Virus record (IMG/VR): IMGVR_UViG_3300032242_000600 | Location: 1 to 24,684 of that record | Source: a virus | Direction: 5' to 3' (one strand) | Length of the DNA stretch: 24,684 bases | Part shown: piece after piece, positions 12,699 to 20,674 of the stretch | Position numbering within the stretch: the stretch's first letter is position 1 | Layout of the letters: each line of letters starts with the position of its first letter | The notes under the pieces: model-generated | Database searches by the model: none | What the model was told of the DNA's origin: nothing | What the model saw: the letters and a program-made list of their open reading frames with translations, nothing else | Position numbers and translations under genes: made by a program

Positions 12699-12869
12699 AT
12701 GGCCAGCAAAATGCCCCCAGCCCTTATGGCGAAGTTCAAAGGTAAAGAGACTAAAAAAGAAGAAAAGGGCGAGAAAAAAATGCCTCCAGCTCTGTACAAA
12801 AAGGGCGAGAAAATGGAAGAAGCCAAAATGAAAAAGGCTGGTAAGCCCGTCATGAAGGGTAAGTACTGA
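12699..12869 (+). CDS. 56-aa lysine-rich protein with internal repeat
   Basis: The product begins MASKMPPALMAKFKGKETKK, and a second copy of the KMPPAL unit appears at about residue 27 (KMPPALYKKGEK). About 18 of 56 residues are lysine. SD AGGAG is seven bases before the ATG. It ends TGATG, overlapping the next start by one base. Similar short K-rich proteins occur before terminase genes in other phages I recall, with no established role; a nucleic-acid- or virion-associated function is inference. Confidence 0.7.
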   Translation: MASKMPPALMAKFKGKETKKEEKGEKKMPPALYKKGEKMEEAKMKKAGKPVMKGKY

Positions 12870-13021
12870 TGGCCGCCAAGCCCGGACTTTATGCAAATAT
12901 CCACGCCAAGCAAAAGCGTATAGCTGAAGGCTCGGGCGAGAAGATGCGTAAGGTTGGCACCAAGGGTGCCCCTACCAAACAAGACTTCATCAAGTCGGCA
13001 AAAACCGCGAGGAAGAAATAA
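12869..13021 (+). CDS. 50-aa conserved basic phage protein
   Basis: Product MAAKPGLYANIHAKQKRIAE, then GSGEKMRKVGTKGAPTKQDF and a basic tail. The order GLYANIHAKQKRI, SGEKMRK, KGAP is one I recall from small proteins of many environmental phages, annotated only as hypothetical. SD-like AAGGGT lies eight bases before the ATG. It starts in the stop of the previous gene (TGATG) and ends TAATG, overlapping the next start. Probably a virion or DNA-associated peptide. Confidence 0.75.
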   Translation: MAAKPGLYANIHAKQKRIAEGSGEKMRKVGTKGAPTKQDFIKSAKTARKK

Positions 13022-13200
13022 TGGCTACTAAAAATTGGATTGCTGGCGCTATCAAAAAGCCCGGCCAATTACACAAAGACTTGGGCGTACCAAAAGGCGA
13101 AAAGATTCCAGCTAAAAAACTCAAGGCTGCTGAAGCCAAGGGCGGCAAAGTTGGTCAACGTGCTCGACTGGCTGAAACCTTAAAAGGTATGAAGAAGTGA
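13021..13200 (+). CDS. 59-aa conserved basic phage protein
   Basis: Product MATKNWIAGAIKKPGQLHKD, then LGVPKGEKIPAKKLKAAEAK and GQRARLAETLKGMKK. The pattern NWI.GAIKKPG.LH..LGV...IPA.KL...ARLAETL is widespread in phage genomes as a small protein of unknown function. SD AGGAAG is five bases before the ATG. It is coupled to both neighbours (TAATG upstream, GTGA downstream). Confidence 0.8.
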   Translation: MATKNWIAGAIKKPGQLHKDLGVPKGEKIPAKKLKAAEAKGGKVGQRARLAETLKGMKK

Positions 13201-13400
13201 TTGGCTACATTCAAAAACAAATCGACGCTAGCGAAAAACTGTTCGAGATGATGCGAGCTGATCATAAAGAACGGATGACGCAAGTGTTGGTTTGGGCCGA
13301 CATGAACGAGAGCCTACTTCGCAAATTAGAAGAACGTGACCGTGAGATTGAGCGTTTGCAAGGTCTTTTAAAAGCGCACGAAACTGCGGAGAAGCTGTGA
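13197..13400 (+). CDS. 67-aa coiled-coil protein, GTG start
   Basis: The frame starts with GTG at 13197, overlapping the previous stop by four bases (GTGA). The product MIGYIQKQIDASEKLFEMMR and onward is almost entirely helical with a coiled-coil end (RKLEERDREIERLQGLLKAH). GTG start is chosen because no ATG is near the beginning and GAAGAA upstream may serve as SD. It may act as an oligomerising partner of a virion or packaging protein. No family recognised. Confidence 0.65.
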   Translation: MIGYIQKQIDASEKLFEMMRADHKERMTQVLVWADMNESLLRKLEERDREIERLQGLLKAHETAEKL

Positions 13401-13540
13401 TGAAACGGTACAACTTTTTCTTACCCGACTCTGTTATAGAAGCTTTACGCCAAGAGGCGCATCGCTCTGGCTTGACCATTTCGGAGATCATTCGAAAAGT
13501 CTTGACGGTCTATACCAATAAGTTGACTGAGAAGAAATGA
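13400..13540 (+). CDS. 46-aa ribbon-helix-helix protein
   Basis: Product MKRYNFFLPDSVIEALRQEA, then HRSGLTISEIIRKVLTVYTN and KLTEKK. This is the CopG/Arc pattern: a short beta strand (residues 2-8), helix A (10-22), a turn at SGLT, helix B (27-41). Such proteins bind DNA as dimers, with the strand in the major groove. It starts in TGATG with the previous gene and shares ATGA with the TerS gene. Its place just upstream of terminase suggests local regulation of late genes, or a packaging-site binding role; this is inference. Confidence 0.75.
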   Translation: MKRYNFFLPDSVIEALRQEAHRSGLTISEIIRKVLTVYTNKLTEKK

Positions 13541-14028
13541 CTGATGACATCAGCCACTATGCTGAACATTCTGAGTTTGCACTCTCACCAAGCGCGCCAG
13601 AAGCCCACGTTACTTTAGACGTACCACCCCAGTTAATCTGGGAGTGTGCGGCAGGGCTGGAAGACCCTGACTCCATTGCGGCGAGGTTTAATTTTGAGGG
13701 TGCGAAGTGGGAGCGGCTCAAACAGTGGCCGCCTTTCATACATGCAGTTCAGAACCAGAAAGCGGAGTTTGACCGTAACGGGATGACTTTCCGCCTCAAG
13801 GCCGGACTCATGGCTGAAGAGATGATGACCCAGATGTTCAAGCAGGCCATAAGCCACGACAGCTCGATACTGCAGAAACTCAGTGTGTTTAATTCTCTTG
13901 TAGACGTAGCTGGCTTAAAGCCTGACAAAAAGGCTGTGGATACAAACGTGCAGTCAGCTCCGAAATTTAGTATCACGATCAACATACCACAAGCGACGGC
14001 CCCAACGCCGATCACCATAGATGGCTAA
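13537..14028 (+). CDS. small terminase subunit-like protein (TerS)
   Basis: A 163-aa protein directly upstream of, and overlapping by eight bases, the TerL gene. Residues about 30-70 (WECAAGLEDPDSIAARFNFE, then KWERLKQWPPF) look like a helix-turn-helix that would bind the packaging site. Residues 75-125 are helical, suited to oligomerisation, and the C-terminus (SITINIPQATAPTPITIDG) is a likely TerL- or portal-facing beta tail. Length and order match TerS genes, which are poorly conserved, so the call rests on context plus HTH. SD GAGAAG lies just before the ATG. Confidence 0.75.
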   Translation: MTDDISHYAEHSEFALSPSAPEAHVTLDVPPQLIWECAAGLEDPDSIAARFNFEGAKWERLKQWPPFIHAVQNQKAEFDRNGMTFRLKAGLMAEEMMTQMFKQAISHDSSILQKLSVFNSLVDVAGLKPDKKAVDTNVQSAPKFSITINIPQATAPTPITIDG

Positions 14029-15421
14029 CCTAGTCTACACACCACCCGTCTCGGTGGTCCCATTTTTAACATCAACTAAGTTTGCTAACTTTATTGTGGG
14101 CCCCGTGGGCTCGACAAAGACAACAGCGTCGCTCATTAAGATCGGGTACGAGGCGGCGAAAGTGAAAGCCAGTCCGGACGGCATACGGCGTAGTCGATGT
14201 GCTGTAATTCGTAACACGCGTCAGATGCTGTGGGATACGACCATACCTGACTTTTTAAAATGGTTCCCAGATCAAGAGGCAGGTATCCTTGAAAAAACTA
14301 ACTCAAAATTTATTCTTAAGTTTGATGACGTTGAATGCGAAATACTTTTTCGTGGTCTTGATGACGCTAATGACGTTCGTCGCTTGCTTTCTTTGCAGCT
14401 TACTTTTGGTGTCATGGATGAGTTTAGAGAGATTAACCCAGATATTTACAACGCGCTTACGGGCCGTTTGGGACGCTATCCAGACAAAACGATGAACGGT
14501 GTCGGCGCTTGCGATGATGAAGGCAAGCAAGTTCATAAGGTGTGGGGCGCGACTAACCCGCCAGACGCTGATACGTTTTGGGAGACCATGCTGGCCGACC
14601 CGACAGATAACATGCACGTAACGATCCAGCCTTCGGGTTTATCCCAAGAGGCGGACTGGGTGCAATACTTGCCAGACGGTTACTATGAGAACCTGTGTGA
14701 AGGCAAATCGGAGGATTGGATCGATGTCTACGTCCACGGAAAATTTGGTAAATCGTTATCAGGGCAGCCTGTATTCCGAGCTTTTGATCGAGATACACAC
14801 GTCGCCAAACAAACCCTTAACCACATCAAACTACAAACACACCCACTCATCATCGGCATGGACTTTGGACTCACGCCTGCATGTTCAATCAATCAAATCG
14901 ATGCCCAAGGAAGATTTCTTACCTTCGCTGACTTGGTCTCAGAAGGTATGGGTACGCTACGTTTCTGTCGTGAGAAACTTAAACCTCTACTGGCTAACCG
15001 TTTTCCGGGGATGAACGTCCTGATTGTGGGCGACCCGGCCGGGCAGCAGAGAGCTCAGACTGATGAGCGAAGCGTGTTTGACATCCTTAGAGCCGAAGGG
15101 TTTCGGGTCATTTCAGCTAAATCCAACAGTGTTGTAGCACGTGTTAATGCAGTCGACAAGTTGTTAACACGTACGGTAGATGGCAAGCCCGGTCATTTGA
15201 TCGATCCAAGCTGCACACATTTAATTGCTGCACTGCGTGGCGGATATAGGTATAAAATACGACAAAATGGGGAAGCGGACGACAAACCCGAGAAAAATTC
15301 CCATTCACACATTGCAGATGCCCATCAATACGCGTGTCTGCACGCTGATGGAAACGTCACAGGTGATGCGTGGACCCGTAAGGCCGTCGAAGTGAAACGA
15401 GTTGACTACGTGTGGACTTAA
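14021..15421 (+). CDS. large terminase subunit (TerL)
   Basis: A 466-aa packaging motor. The ATPase half has a variant Walker A, GPVGSTKTT (27-35), in which T32 replaces the usual G before K33. Walker B is FGVMDE (129-134) with D133 and catalytic E134. The coupling motif is WGATNPP (175-181). The nuclease half (RNase H-like fold) has three acidic residues: D281 (GMDFGL), D338 (VGDPAG) and D433 (HIADAHQY). Domain order and length are normal. It cuts concatemers and pumps DNA into proheads through the portal, encoded next. Confidence 0.93.
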   Translation: MANLVYTPPVSVVPFLTSTKFANFIVGPVGSTKTTASLIKIGYEAAKVKASPDGIRRSRCAVIRNTRQMLWDTTIPDFLKWFPDQEAGILEKTNSKFILKFDDVECEILFRGLDDANDVRRLLSLQLTFGVMDEFREINPDIYNALTGRLGRYPDKTMNGVGACDDEGKQVHKVWGATNPPDADTFWETMLADPTDNMHVTIQPSGLSQEADWVQYLPDGYYENLCEGKSEDWIDVYVHGKFGKSLSGQPVFRAFDRDTHVAKQTLNHIKLQTHPLIIGMDFGLTPACSINQIDAQGRFLTFADLVSEGMGTLRFCREKLKPLLANRFPGMNVLIVGDPAGQQRAQTDERSVFDILRAEGFRVISAKSNSVVARVNAVDKLLTRTVDGKPGHLIDPSCTHLIAALRGGYRYKIRQNGEADDKPEKNSHSHIADAHQYACLHADGNVTGDAWTRKAVEVKRVDYVWT

Positions 15422-15469
15422 AAGTAGACTCGGCCCCCATATACTACCCATATACGAAGTGACGCACAT

Positions 15470-17608
15470 ATGCAATTAGGTTTGAACATTACTAATTCGA
15501 ACGCCCCGGGTACTGTTACCACGGGTGGTATGGTCACCATTAAATCATTGAAAGCGTTGCAAGATGAGCAGCGCACAGCCGCGCAGCAACAGAACTCACA
15601 GCCTGTTGTCCAAGCCCTAGCTGGATATATTCGTAAAACTTGGATGTCATCAATGATGGCAAAACAGCAGACATCCGAGATCAAAATGTTGAAGTCTGTT
15701 CGCGCGCGACGCGGAGAGTACGACCCCGATAAGCTTGCTCAGCTTCGGGAGCAGGGCAGTTCCACCATCTATATGATGTTGACATCGAACAAATGCCGTG
15801 CAGCATCGAGCTGGTTGCGCGACACGCTGGTGACTTCTTCTGATGAGAAGCCTTGGACAATTAAGCCCGGTGCGATTCCTGATATTCCTCCAAATCAGAT
15901 CGAGAGCATCATGCAGCAGGCTCAGCAAGAAGTTGAGCAGTTATACGCAGCAGGCCAACCACCTACAGATCAGCAAGTGCGCGAGCGTTTGCTAGAGATG
16001 AAAGATATGGCGATGTCTCATTTAAAAGACATGGCGACCCGCACTGCAGAACGCATGGAAGTCAAGATGACTGACCAGCTGCAAGAAGGCGGCTGGAGCA
16101 AAGCGTTTAGCGATTTCCTAGACGACATTACTACATTCCCATCAGCATTTATTAAGGGGCCAGTTGTTCGCAAGCGCCCTAAGATGAAGTGGATACCAAC
16201 GCAAGACGGCCAGTACCAGATCGACATCCAAGATCAGTTGTGCCTCGAGTGGGAACGCGTTGATCCTTTTAATATTTATCCTGCTGCAGATGCAAATGAC
16301 GTCAACGATGGCTCATTGATTGAGAGACATAAGCTACAACGTAGCGACTTGCAAGCCCTGATGGGCGTTGAGGGTTATAGCGACGGCGCGATTCGCATGG
16401 TGCTCGAGGAGTACGGCAAGGGCGGACTGCGCGATTGGATTTACGTTGACATGAACAAGGCTTCGGCTGAAGGCAAGTCAACAATGGGTGTGCAGCAAAA
16501 CCCATCGGCATTGATTGATGCTCTACAGTACTGGGGTAATGTACAAGGCCAGTTGCTACGCGACTGGGGCATGACAGAAGACGAAATCCCTGATCCTCTA
16601 ATGGACTATGCGATTGAAGCATGGGTTATTGGGCATTGGGTTATCAAGGCTGTGCTAAATCCCGATCCACTGGGTCGTAAACCTTACTACAAGGCGTCAT
16701 ATGAAGAAGTTCCGGGAGCATATTGGGGTAACTCTGTTGCTGATCTCGCTAGGGATGCCCAAGATATCTGTAACGCTGCCGCGCGTGCGCTGGTAAATAA
16801 CATGTCGATCGCCTCGGGTCCACAGGTGGTCTATAACATTGATCGTTTACCACAGGGCGAGAACATCACACAGATGTATCCTTGGAAAGTCTGGCAAGTC
16901 ACAAGTGATCCAATGGCCGGTGGTGCAGCTCCTATGCAGTTTTTCCAGCCTAGCTCGCTCTCCCAAGAGTTGATGGCTGTGTATGAGAAATTCTCTGTAT
17001 TAGCCGATGAATATACGGGTATACCCCGATATATGACGGGCGATAGCGCTGCAGGCGGCGCAGGCCGTACAGCCTCAGGTATGAGTATGCTCATGTCTAA
17101 CGCTGGCAAAGCCATCAAGCAAGTTATTGCGTCTATTGATGAGAATGTGATTCGCTTAGCTATTGAACGGTTGTATTTTTACAACATGCGCTACGGAGAT
17201 GACCCAGATTTGAAGGGCGATGTCAACATTGTTGCTCGCGGAGCCGTTTCGTTATTAGTTAAAGAACAAGCTCAGATGCGCCAGACTCAGTTCTTGCAAA
17301 TTGCTTTGTCTAACCCGATGACTGCTCAAATTGTTGGAGTAGAAGGTATTGCAGAACTCTTGCGTCAGTCTGCTAAGACTCTAGACTTAAACCCAGACAA
17401 TATCGTGCCCCCCATCGAAATCATTAAAGCTCGCATGGCGCAGCAACAACAGCAAGCGGCTATGCAACAACAGCAGTTGGAGATGGCTCAACAAGGCGGG
17501 CAAGCGCAGGCAGGCGGCACCCCACCTAAAGCACAACCCGGAGCAACATTACAGAATGGAGCCCCGGTCACAAACAATTTTGCTCCAATGAGCGGAGTTG
17601 GCTCTTGA
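15470..17608 (+). CDS. portal protein
   Basis: A 712-aa protein placed between terminase and scaffold/capsid, the usual portal slot. The long helical middle, the DEYTGIPRYMTGD segment (about residue 510-530) followed by AAGGAGRTASGMSMLMSNAG, and the helical RLYFYNMRYGDDPDL region match podovirus-type portals I recall. The C-terminus from about residue 655 is Gln-rich (RMAQQQQQAAMQQQQLEM) and Gly/Pro-rich, a flexible barrel tail. The size suits a P22-like or related dodecameric portal. No SD is evident before ATG 15470. Its stop codon lies inside the -35 of the next promoter. Confidence 0.88.
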   Translation: MQLGLNITNSNAPGTVTTGGMVTIKSLKALQDEQRTAAQQQNSQPVVQALAGYIRKTWMSSMMAKQQTSEIKMLKSVRARRGEYDPDKLAQLREQGSSTIYMMLTSNKCRAASSWLRDTLVTSSDEKPWTIKPGAIPDIPPNQIESIMQQAQQEVEQLYAAGQPPTDQQVRERLLEMKDMAMSHLKDMATRTAERMEVKMTDQLQEGGWSKAFSDFLDDITTFPSAFIKGPVVRKRPKMKWIPTQDGQYQIDIQDQLCLEWERVDPFNIYPAADANDVNDGSLIERHKLQRSDLQALMGVEGYSDGAIRMVLEEYGKGGLRDWIYVDMNKASAEGKSTMGVQQNPSALIDALQYWGNVQGQLLRDWGMTEDEIPDPLMDYAIEAWVIGHWVIKAVLNPDPLGRKPYYKASYEEVPGAYWGNSVADLARDAQDICNAAARALVNNMSIASGPQVVYNIDRLPQGENITQMYPWKVWQVTSDPMAGGAAPMQFFQPSSLSQELMAVYEKFSVLADEYTGIPRYMTGDSAAGGAGRTASGMSMLMSNAGKAIKQVIASIDENVIRLAIERLYFYNMRYGDDPDLKGDVNIVARGAVSLLVKEQAQMRQTQFLQIALSNPMTAQIVGVEGIAELLRQSAKTLDLNPDNIVPPIEIIKARMAQQQQQAAMQQQQLEMAQQGGQAQAGGTPPKAQPGATLQNGAPVTNNFAPMSGVGS

Positions 17609-17632
17609 CAACTGTAGAATGTTGTACATAAT
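17605..17632 (+). promoter_or_regulatory. sigma70-like promoter at the portal stop
   Basis: -35 TTGACA (17605-17610) contains the portal TGA (17606-17608). The spacer is 16 bases; -10 is CATAAT (17627-17632, five of six). It would start transcription just upstream of the small gene at 17659 and feed scaffold and capsid genes. One of the best promoter matches in the window. Confidence 0.7.
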
Positions 17633-17658
17633 CGCACCTAACCTAACGGAGTAAATCC

Positions 17659-17850
17659 ATGAAAGCAATCAACCCGAACGAGAAGCGCTCACAAGAGTAT
17701 TCTCAAGAATCTGCCAAAACAGACGGCATGTCTAAAGGCCCAGCATCACAAGGTGCAGGTGGCAATGATGGCAACATCATTAATTTAGGCAAGCGTGGTG
17801 GTTCTGAGTACACCGCTGAAGTTGCTAAGACCGACGGAATGTGTAAATAA
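17659..17850 (+). CDS. 63-aa protein with internal repeat
   Basis: A small hydrophilic protein (MKAINPNEKRSQEYSQESAK...). A unit of about 12 residues occurs twice: EYSQESAKTDGMSK at 13-26 and EYTAEVAKTDGMCK at 50-63. Glycine-rich residues 28-48 link them. SD GGAG is eight bases before the ATG. It lies directly after the promoter at 17605-17632. I recall no family; a capsid-associated role is possible from position. Confidence 0.7.
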   Translation: MKAINPNEKRSQEYSQESAKTDGMSKGPASQGAGGNDGNIINLGKRGGSEYTAEVAKTDGMCK

Positions 17851-17852
17851 AA

Positions 17853-18083
17853 ATGGTGCGAGTTGACGAGCGTGTTGCTCGTTGCCTTACACTATTGAAA
17901 TCGCAAGAGTTTCAACCACTGGTAGAATACTTGCAACTGATTCACGCAGATACGCTTCAGCGCCTAAGTGAGTCAAAAGATAAAGATGAAATGTGTCGGC
18001 TTCAGGGCCGCGCATTGCAGGTGAAGGACCTCCTTGACCTTGTTGACACAGGTAGTACTTTGTTAACTAAACTTCGCAGATAG
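17853..18083 (+). CDS. 76-aa helical protein
   Basis: A small, mostly helical protein (MVRVDERVARCLTLLKSQEF...), with a second helix DKDEMCRLQGRALQVKDLL. It starts two bases after the previous stop. The SD is poor (only GGAATG further upstream), so translation may depend on coupling. It lies between portal and scaffold, where several phages encode small proteins of unknown function. Confidence 0.7.
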   Translation: MVRVDERVARCLTLLKSQEFQPLVEYLQLIHADTLQRLSESKDKDEMCRLQGRALQVKDLLDLVDTGSTLLTKLRR

Positions 18084-18205
18084 TCCGCAGACCGTAAAGT
18101 CGGAGCAGACAATCAAAATTTAAACGTAGTAGCTGACCGTAAGCGATGTGGTAGCAGACCGTAACTGGAGCTGCCTAGCGTAGTCGGAGCGAAGGAGATA
18201 GAGAT
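18084..18205. repeat. leader with GCAGACCGTAA and AGTCGGAGC repeats
   Basis: The 122 bases before the scaffold gene contain GCAGACCGTAA twice, a related GCTGACCGTAAG once, and AGTCGGAGC twice. No reading frame is supported. A strong SD (AAGGAG) precedes the scaffold start. The repeats may shape the leader RNA or be remnants of local duplication. Confidence 0.45.
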
Positions 18206-19165
18206 ATGGCATTGCCACGTGCTGTTCAACAGCAAGTTGAAGACGCTGACGCACTTGTTGCGCAGATGAATGGAACCCAACCTGTAAATCCAGACACTGG
18301 GGAACCGATAGTCACAGACCCTCAACCTACACCCGAACCACAACCGCAACCGATCTCGCAAGAGATAGAACCGAAGCCAGCGGTACCTGAAGAAACGTGG
18401 GAGCAACGCTACCACTCACTGAAAGGTAAGTTTGATGCTGAAGTGCCCCGTCTATACGCGCAAACGCGTGAGCTGAATGACCAAATCAAACAGCTTATTG
18501 CAGAAAACGCAGTAGCCAAAGCACAACCAGTTCAAGCTGATCCGGCCCCGGGAAAAACTCTTATCACTGAACAAGACAAAGAAGCATTTGGTTCTGATCT
18601 GATTGATCTAATCGAGCGAGCAACTGAGCAAAAATTAGCGGGCAACCGCCAACTAGAAGCCCAGCTACGCGCAGAGATTGATGAATTGAAGGGCAAGCTA
18701 GGTAATGTTTCAGATCGTCAAGTAGTGTCTGATAAAGATCGCTATGAGACTTCTCTGACAAACGCAGTACCAGATTGGCAAGTCCTCAATGTAGACCAAG
18801 GTTTCTTGAATTGGTTAGCAGAAGTAGACCCTGTTTACGGTATGCCACGCCAGTATGCGTTAACAAACGCGTATGAAGCACTGGATGCCACACGCACGGC
18901 CACCATCTTTAATCAGTACAAGAAGTCTATTGCGCCTGCACAAAATCAGCCAGCAAGACCTAATCTTCAGAGTCAAGTAGCACCGACCCGCTCGCGTACA
19001 TCGCCAGCTCCTACGAATCCAAACGTAGACAAACGTGTTTATAGCCAACAGGATATAGATTCGTTTTACACCGAATGGAGACGCGGGTTCATCGATGAGG
19101 CAGAAGCGGTGCAGATTGAAAAAGATATTCATGCCGCCACGACGGAAGGACGTATTCGCTACTAA
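18206..19165 (+). CDS. scaffold-like head assembly protein
   Basis: A 319-aa protein directly before the major capsid gene. Features typical of scaffolds: an acidic, Pro/Gln-rich flexible N-terminus (about residues 22-60, PQPTPEPQPQP), then helical coiled-coil segments (RYHSLKGKFDAEVPRLYAQT, and about 140-170 RQLEAQLRAEIDELKGKLG). A second disordered linker (about 245-275) and a basic, helical C-terminus (DIDSFYTEWRRGFIDEAEAV) follow, the end that usually contacts capsid. SD AAGGAG is ten bases before the ATG. Identity rests on position and composition. Confidence 0.82.
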   Translation: MALPRAVQQQVEDADALVAQMNGTQPVNPDTGEPIVTDPQPTPEPQPQPISQEIEPKPAVPEETWEQRYHSLKGKFDAEVPRLYAQTRELNDQIKQLIAENAVAKAQPVQADPAPGKTLITEQDKEAFGSDLIDLIERATEQKLAGNRQLEAQLRAEIDELKGKLGNVSDRQVVSDKDRYETSLTNAVPDWQVLNVDQGFLNWLAEVDPVYGMPRQYALTNAYEALDATRTATIFNQYKKSIAPAQNQPARPNLQSQVAPTRSRTSPAPTNPNVDKRVYSQQDIDSFYTEWRRGFIDEAEAVQIEKDIHAATTEGRIRY

Positions 19166-19184
19166 GCAGCGTTCCCAGACATGG

Positions 19185-19203
19185 CGGTAACCAAACCGTT
19201 TTT
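19185..19203 (+). terminator. weak hairpin with T-run before capsid gene
   Basis: A 4-bp stem (CGGT/ACCG) with a six-base loop, followed by five T (19199-19203). Too weak for a firm terminator; possibly a partial attenuator between scaffold and capsid genes, or chance. Confidence 0.25.
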
Positions 19204-19220
19204 AAACAAAGAGGACCATC

Positions 19221-20243
19221 ATGTCTACAATTACCGCAGCAGCAGCGTATCCCATTAACTCCGGTGGCTTTAACACCCCCGGCGGTCAGGTAGCCTATTC
19301 AGGCACCGCATATTCTGGTTCATTCATTCCAGCCCTCTGGTCTGGTAAATTGGCTCAGAAATTCTATGCAGCCACAGTGTTCGGCGAAATCGCTAACACC
19401 GACTGGCAAGGCGACATCACCGGAATGGGTGATACCGTCATTATCAACACGATCCCTTCGATCACTATCAACAGCTACTCCATCGGTCAAAACTTGGCTT
19501 ATGAAGTTCCTGCCCCTTCAACCATTTCTTTGGTTATCAACAAGGGTAAGTATTTTGGCGTGAACGTCAACAACGTGTTGGAACTCCAAGCAAAGCCTAA
19601 ATTGATGGACATGTTCACCAATGACGCCGCAATGCAAATGAAGATCAACATCGACAAAGACGTGTTGTATACCAACTTCAACCAAGGCGACTCAAACAAC
19701 CAAGGCGCTACCGCTGGCGCAATCTCTGGTTCTTTCAACCTCGGTGTTGATACAGCCGCAATCACATTGACCGCTTCTAACATTTTGCAAAGCATTACTG
19801 CCTTGTCTAGCGTGTTGGACGAAGCCAACGTGCCTGAAACAGATCGTTGGTTGATCATCACCCCAACAGAGCGTCAAATCTTGATGCAATCGAACTTGGC
19901 TCAAGCCCAGTTTATGGGTGACGCATCTAGCGTTTTGCGTAACGGCAAGATCGGCATGATCGACCGCTTCACTGTGTATGTATCTAACTTGGTACCACGT
20001 GGTGCAGCTGGTAAGACTTGGATGAACCCAAATACCGGTACTGACGCTACATCTTCTAACGCTGTTAAGCGTCACGCTGTTATCGCTGGCCACAAGTCTG
20101 CAATCACTTTCGCTTCGCAAATCGCTAAAGTTGAGAGCTTGCAAAACCCTAACGACTTCGGTACTTTGGTCCGTGGTTTGAACGTGTACGGTAGCCAAGT
20201 TGCTCAGCCTAAAGGCTTGGCATTGTTGGTCGCTGCAGGTTAA
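19221..20243 (+). CDS. major capsid protein
   Basis: A 340-aa protein in the canonical slot after scaffold, with SD AAAGAGG eight bases upstream. The N-terminal part (residues about 30-60, SGSFIPALWSGKLAQKFYAA) is the start I recall for HK97-fold capsid proteins of this phage type. Middle segments (INIDKDVLYTNFNQGD, then SVLDEANVPETDRWLIITPT) fit the long helix and A-domain strands. The C-terminal NPNDFGTLVRGLNVYGSQVA is the usual end pattern. Codon use looks smooth and favours highly expressed forms. No protease domain is fused. Confidence 0.9.
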   Translation: MSTITAAAAYPINSGGFNTPGGQVAYSGTAYSGSFIPALWSGKLAQKFYAATVFGEIANTDWQGDITGMGDTVIINTIPSITINSYSIGQNLAYEVPAPSTISLVINKGKYFGVNVNNVLELQAKPKLMDMFTNDAAMQMKINIDKDVLYTNFNQGDSNNQGATAGAISGSFNLGVDTAAITLTASNILQSITALSSVLDEANVPETDRWLIITPTERQILMQSNLAQAQFMGDASSVLRNGKIGMIDRFTVYVSNLVPRGAAGKTWMNPNTGTDATSSNAVKRHAVIAGHKSAITFASQIAKVESLQNPNDFGTLVRGLNVYGSQVAQPKGLALLVAAG

Positions 20244-20252
20244 TAGTGCAGG

Positions 20253-20268
20253 TGGGGCTTCGGCCCCA
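20253..20268 (+). terminator. TTCG hairpin after the capsid gene
   Basis: Arms TGGGGC and GCCCCA with a TTCG loop, followed by a broken T-run (TCTCTTT). It is placed ten bases after the capsid stop. Likely a partial terminator or 3' end stabiliser that keeps capsid mRNA abundant while allowing read-through. Confidence 0.6.
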
Positions 20269-20299
20269 TCTCTTTAAACCATTACACATAGGATTTATC

Positions 20300-20671
20300 A
20301 TGTCTCAAGAATATAAAGTTGTCGGACAAGGTATCTGGGGTGAAGCAACTCAGCAGTTAATTATTGGTGACGTTTTGACTGGTCAAACAGCCAACGCTAC
20401 TACACAAGCAACTGCTACTGCAATCACCGCTGATATCACTGTTTTCTCTACCGTTGCCTCTACTGGCGCAGCAATTTTGCCTAACAACTCAAGCGCTGCT
20501 GACATTCTGGTAATGAATGGCCAAGCTACCAACGCTTTGATCGTGTTCCCACCTGTTGGCGGCACTATCAATGGCGGTTCAGCCAATGCATCTTACTCAC
20601 AAGCCGTTTCTAAATGCGCTCGTTATGTAACTGCTGATGGTTTGAACTGGTACGCCATGATCTCGGCCTAA
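20300..20671 (+). CDS. small head protein, possible decoration protein
   Basis: A 123-aa protein from ATG 20300 (MSQEYKVVGQGIWGEATQQL). SD AGGA lies six bases upstream. The frame extends back to 20246, but that start would put the TTCG hairpin inside the gene. The product is rich in Ala, Thr and Asn with beta-like segments and no charged clusters. Its position just after the capsid gene, bracketed by two TTCG hairpins, fits a decoration or cement protein made in large amounts. This is inference; no family recognised. Confidence 0.7.
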   Translation: MSQEYKVVGQGIWGEATQQLIIGDVLTGQTANATTQATATAITADITVFSTVASTGAAILPNNSSAADILVMNGQATNALIVFPPVGGTINGGSANASYSQAVSKCARYVTADGLNWYAMISA

Positions 20672-20674
20672 TCA

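Noticed and set aside
12532-12831. Plus-strand 99-aa frame upstream of the late genes
   Set aside because: It overlaps the Lys-rich gene at 12699-12869 in another frame; the latter has a strong SD and chained overlap with the next gene.
18043-18070. TTGACA as a further promoter before the scaffold gene
   Set aside because: No acceptable -10 at 15-19 bases downstream.
20246-20299. Longer start for the small head protein
   Set aside because: It would include the TTCG hairpin and has no SD; ATG 20300 has AGGA at proper distance.
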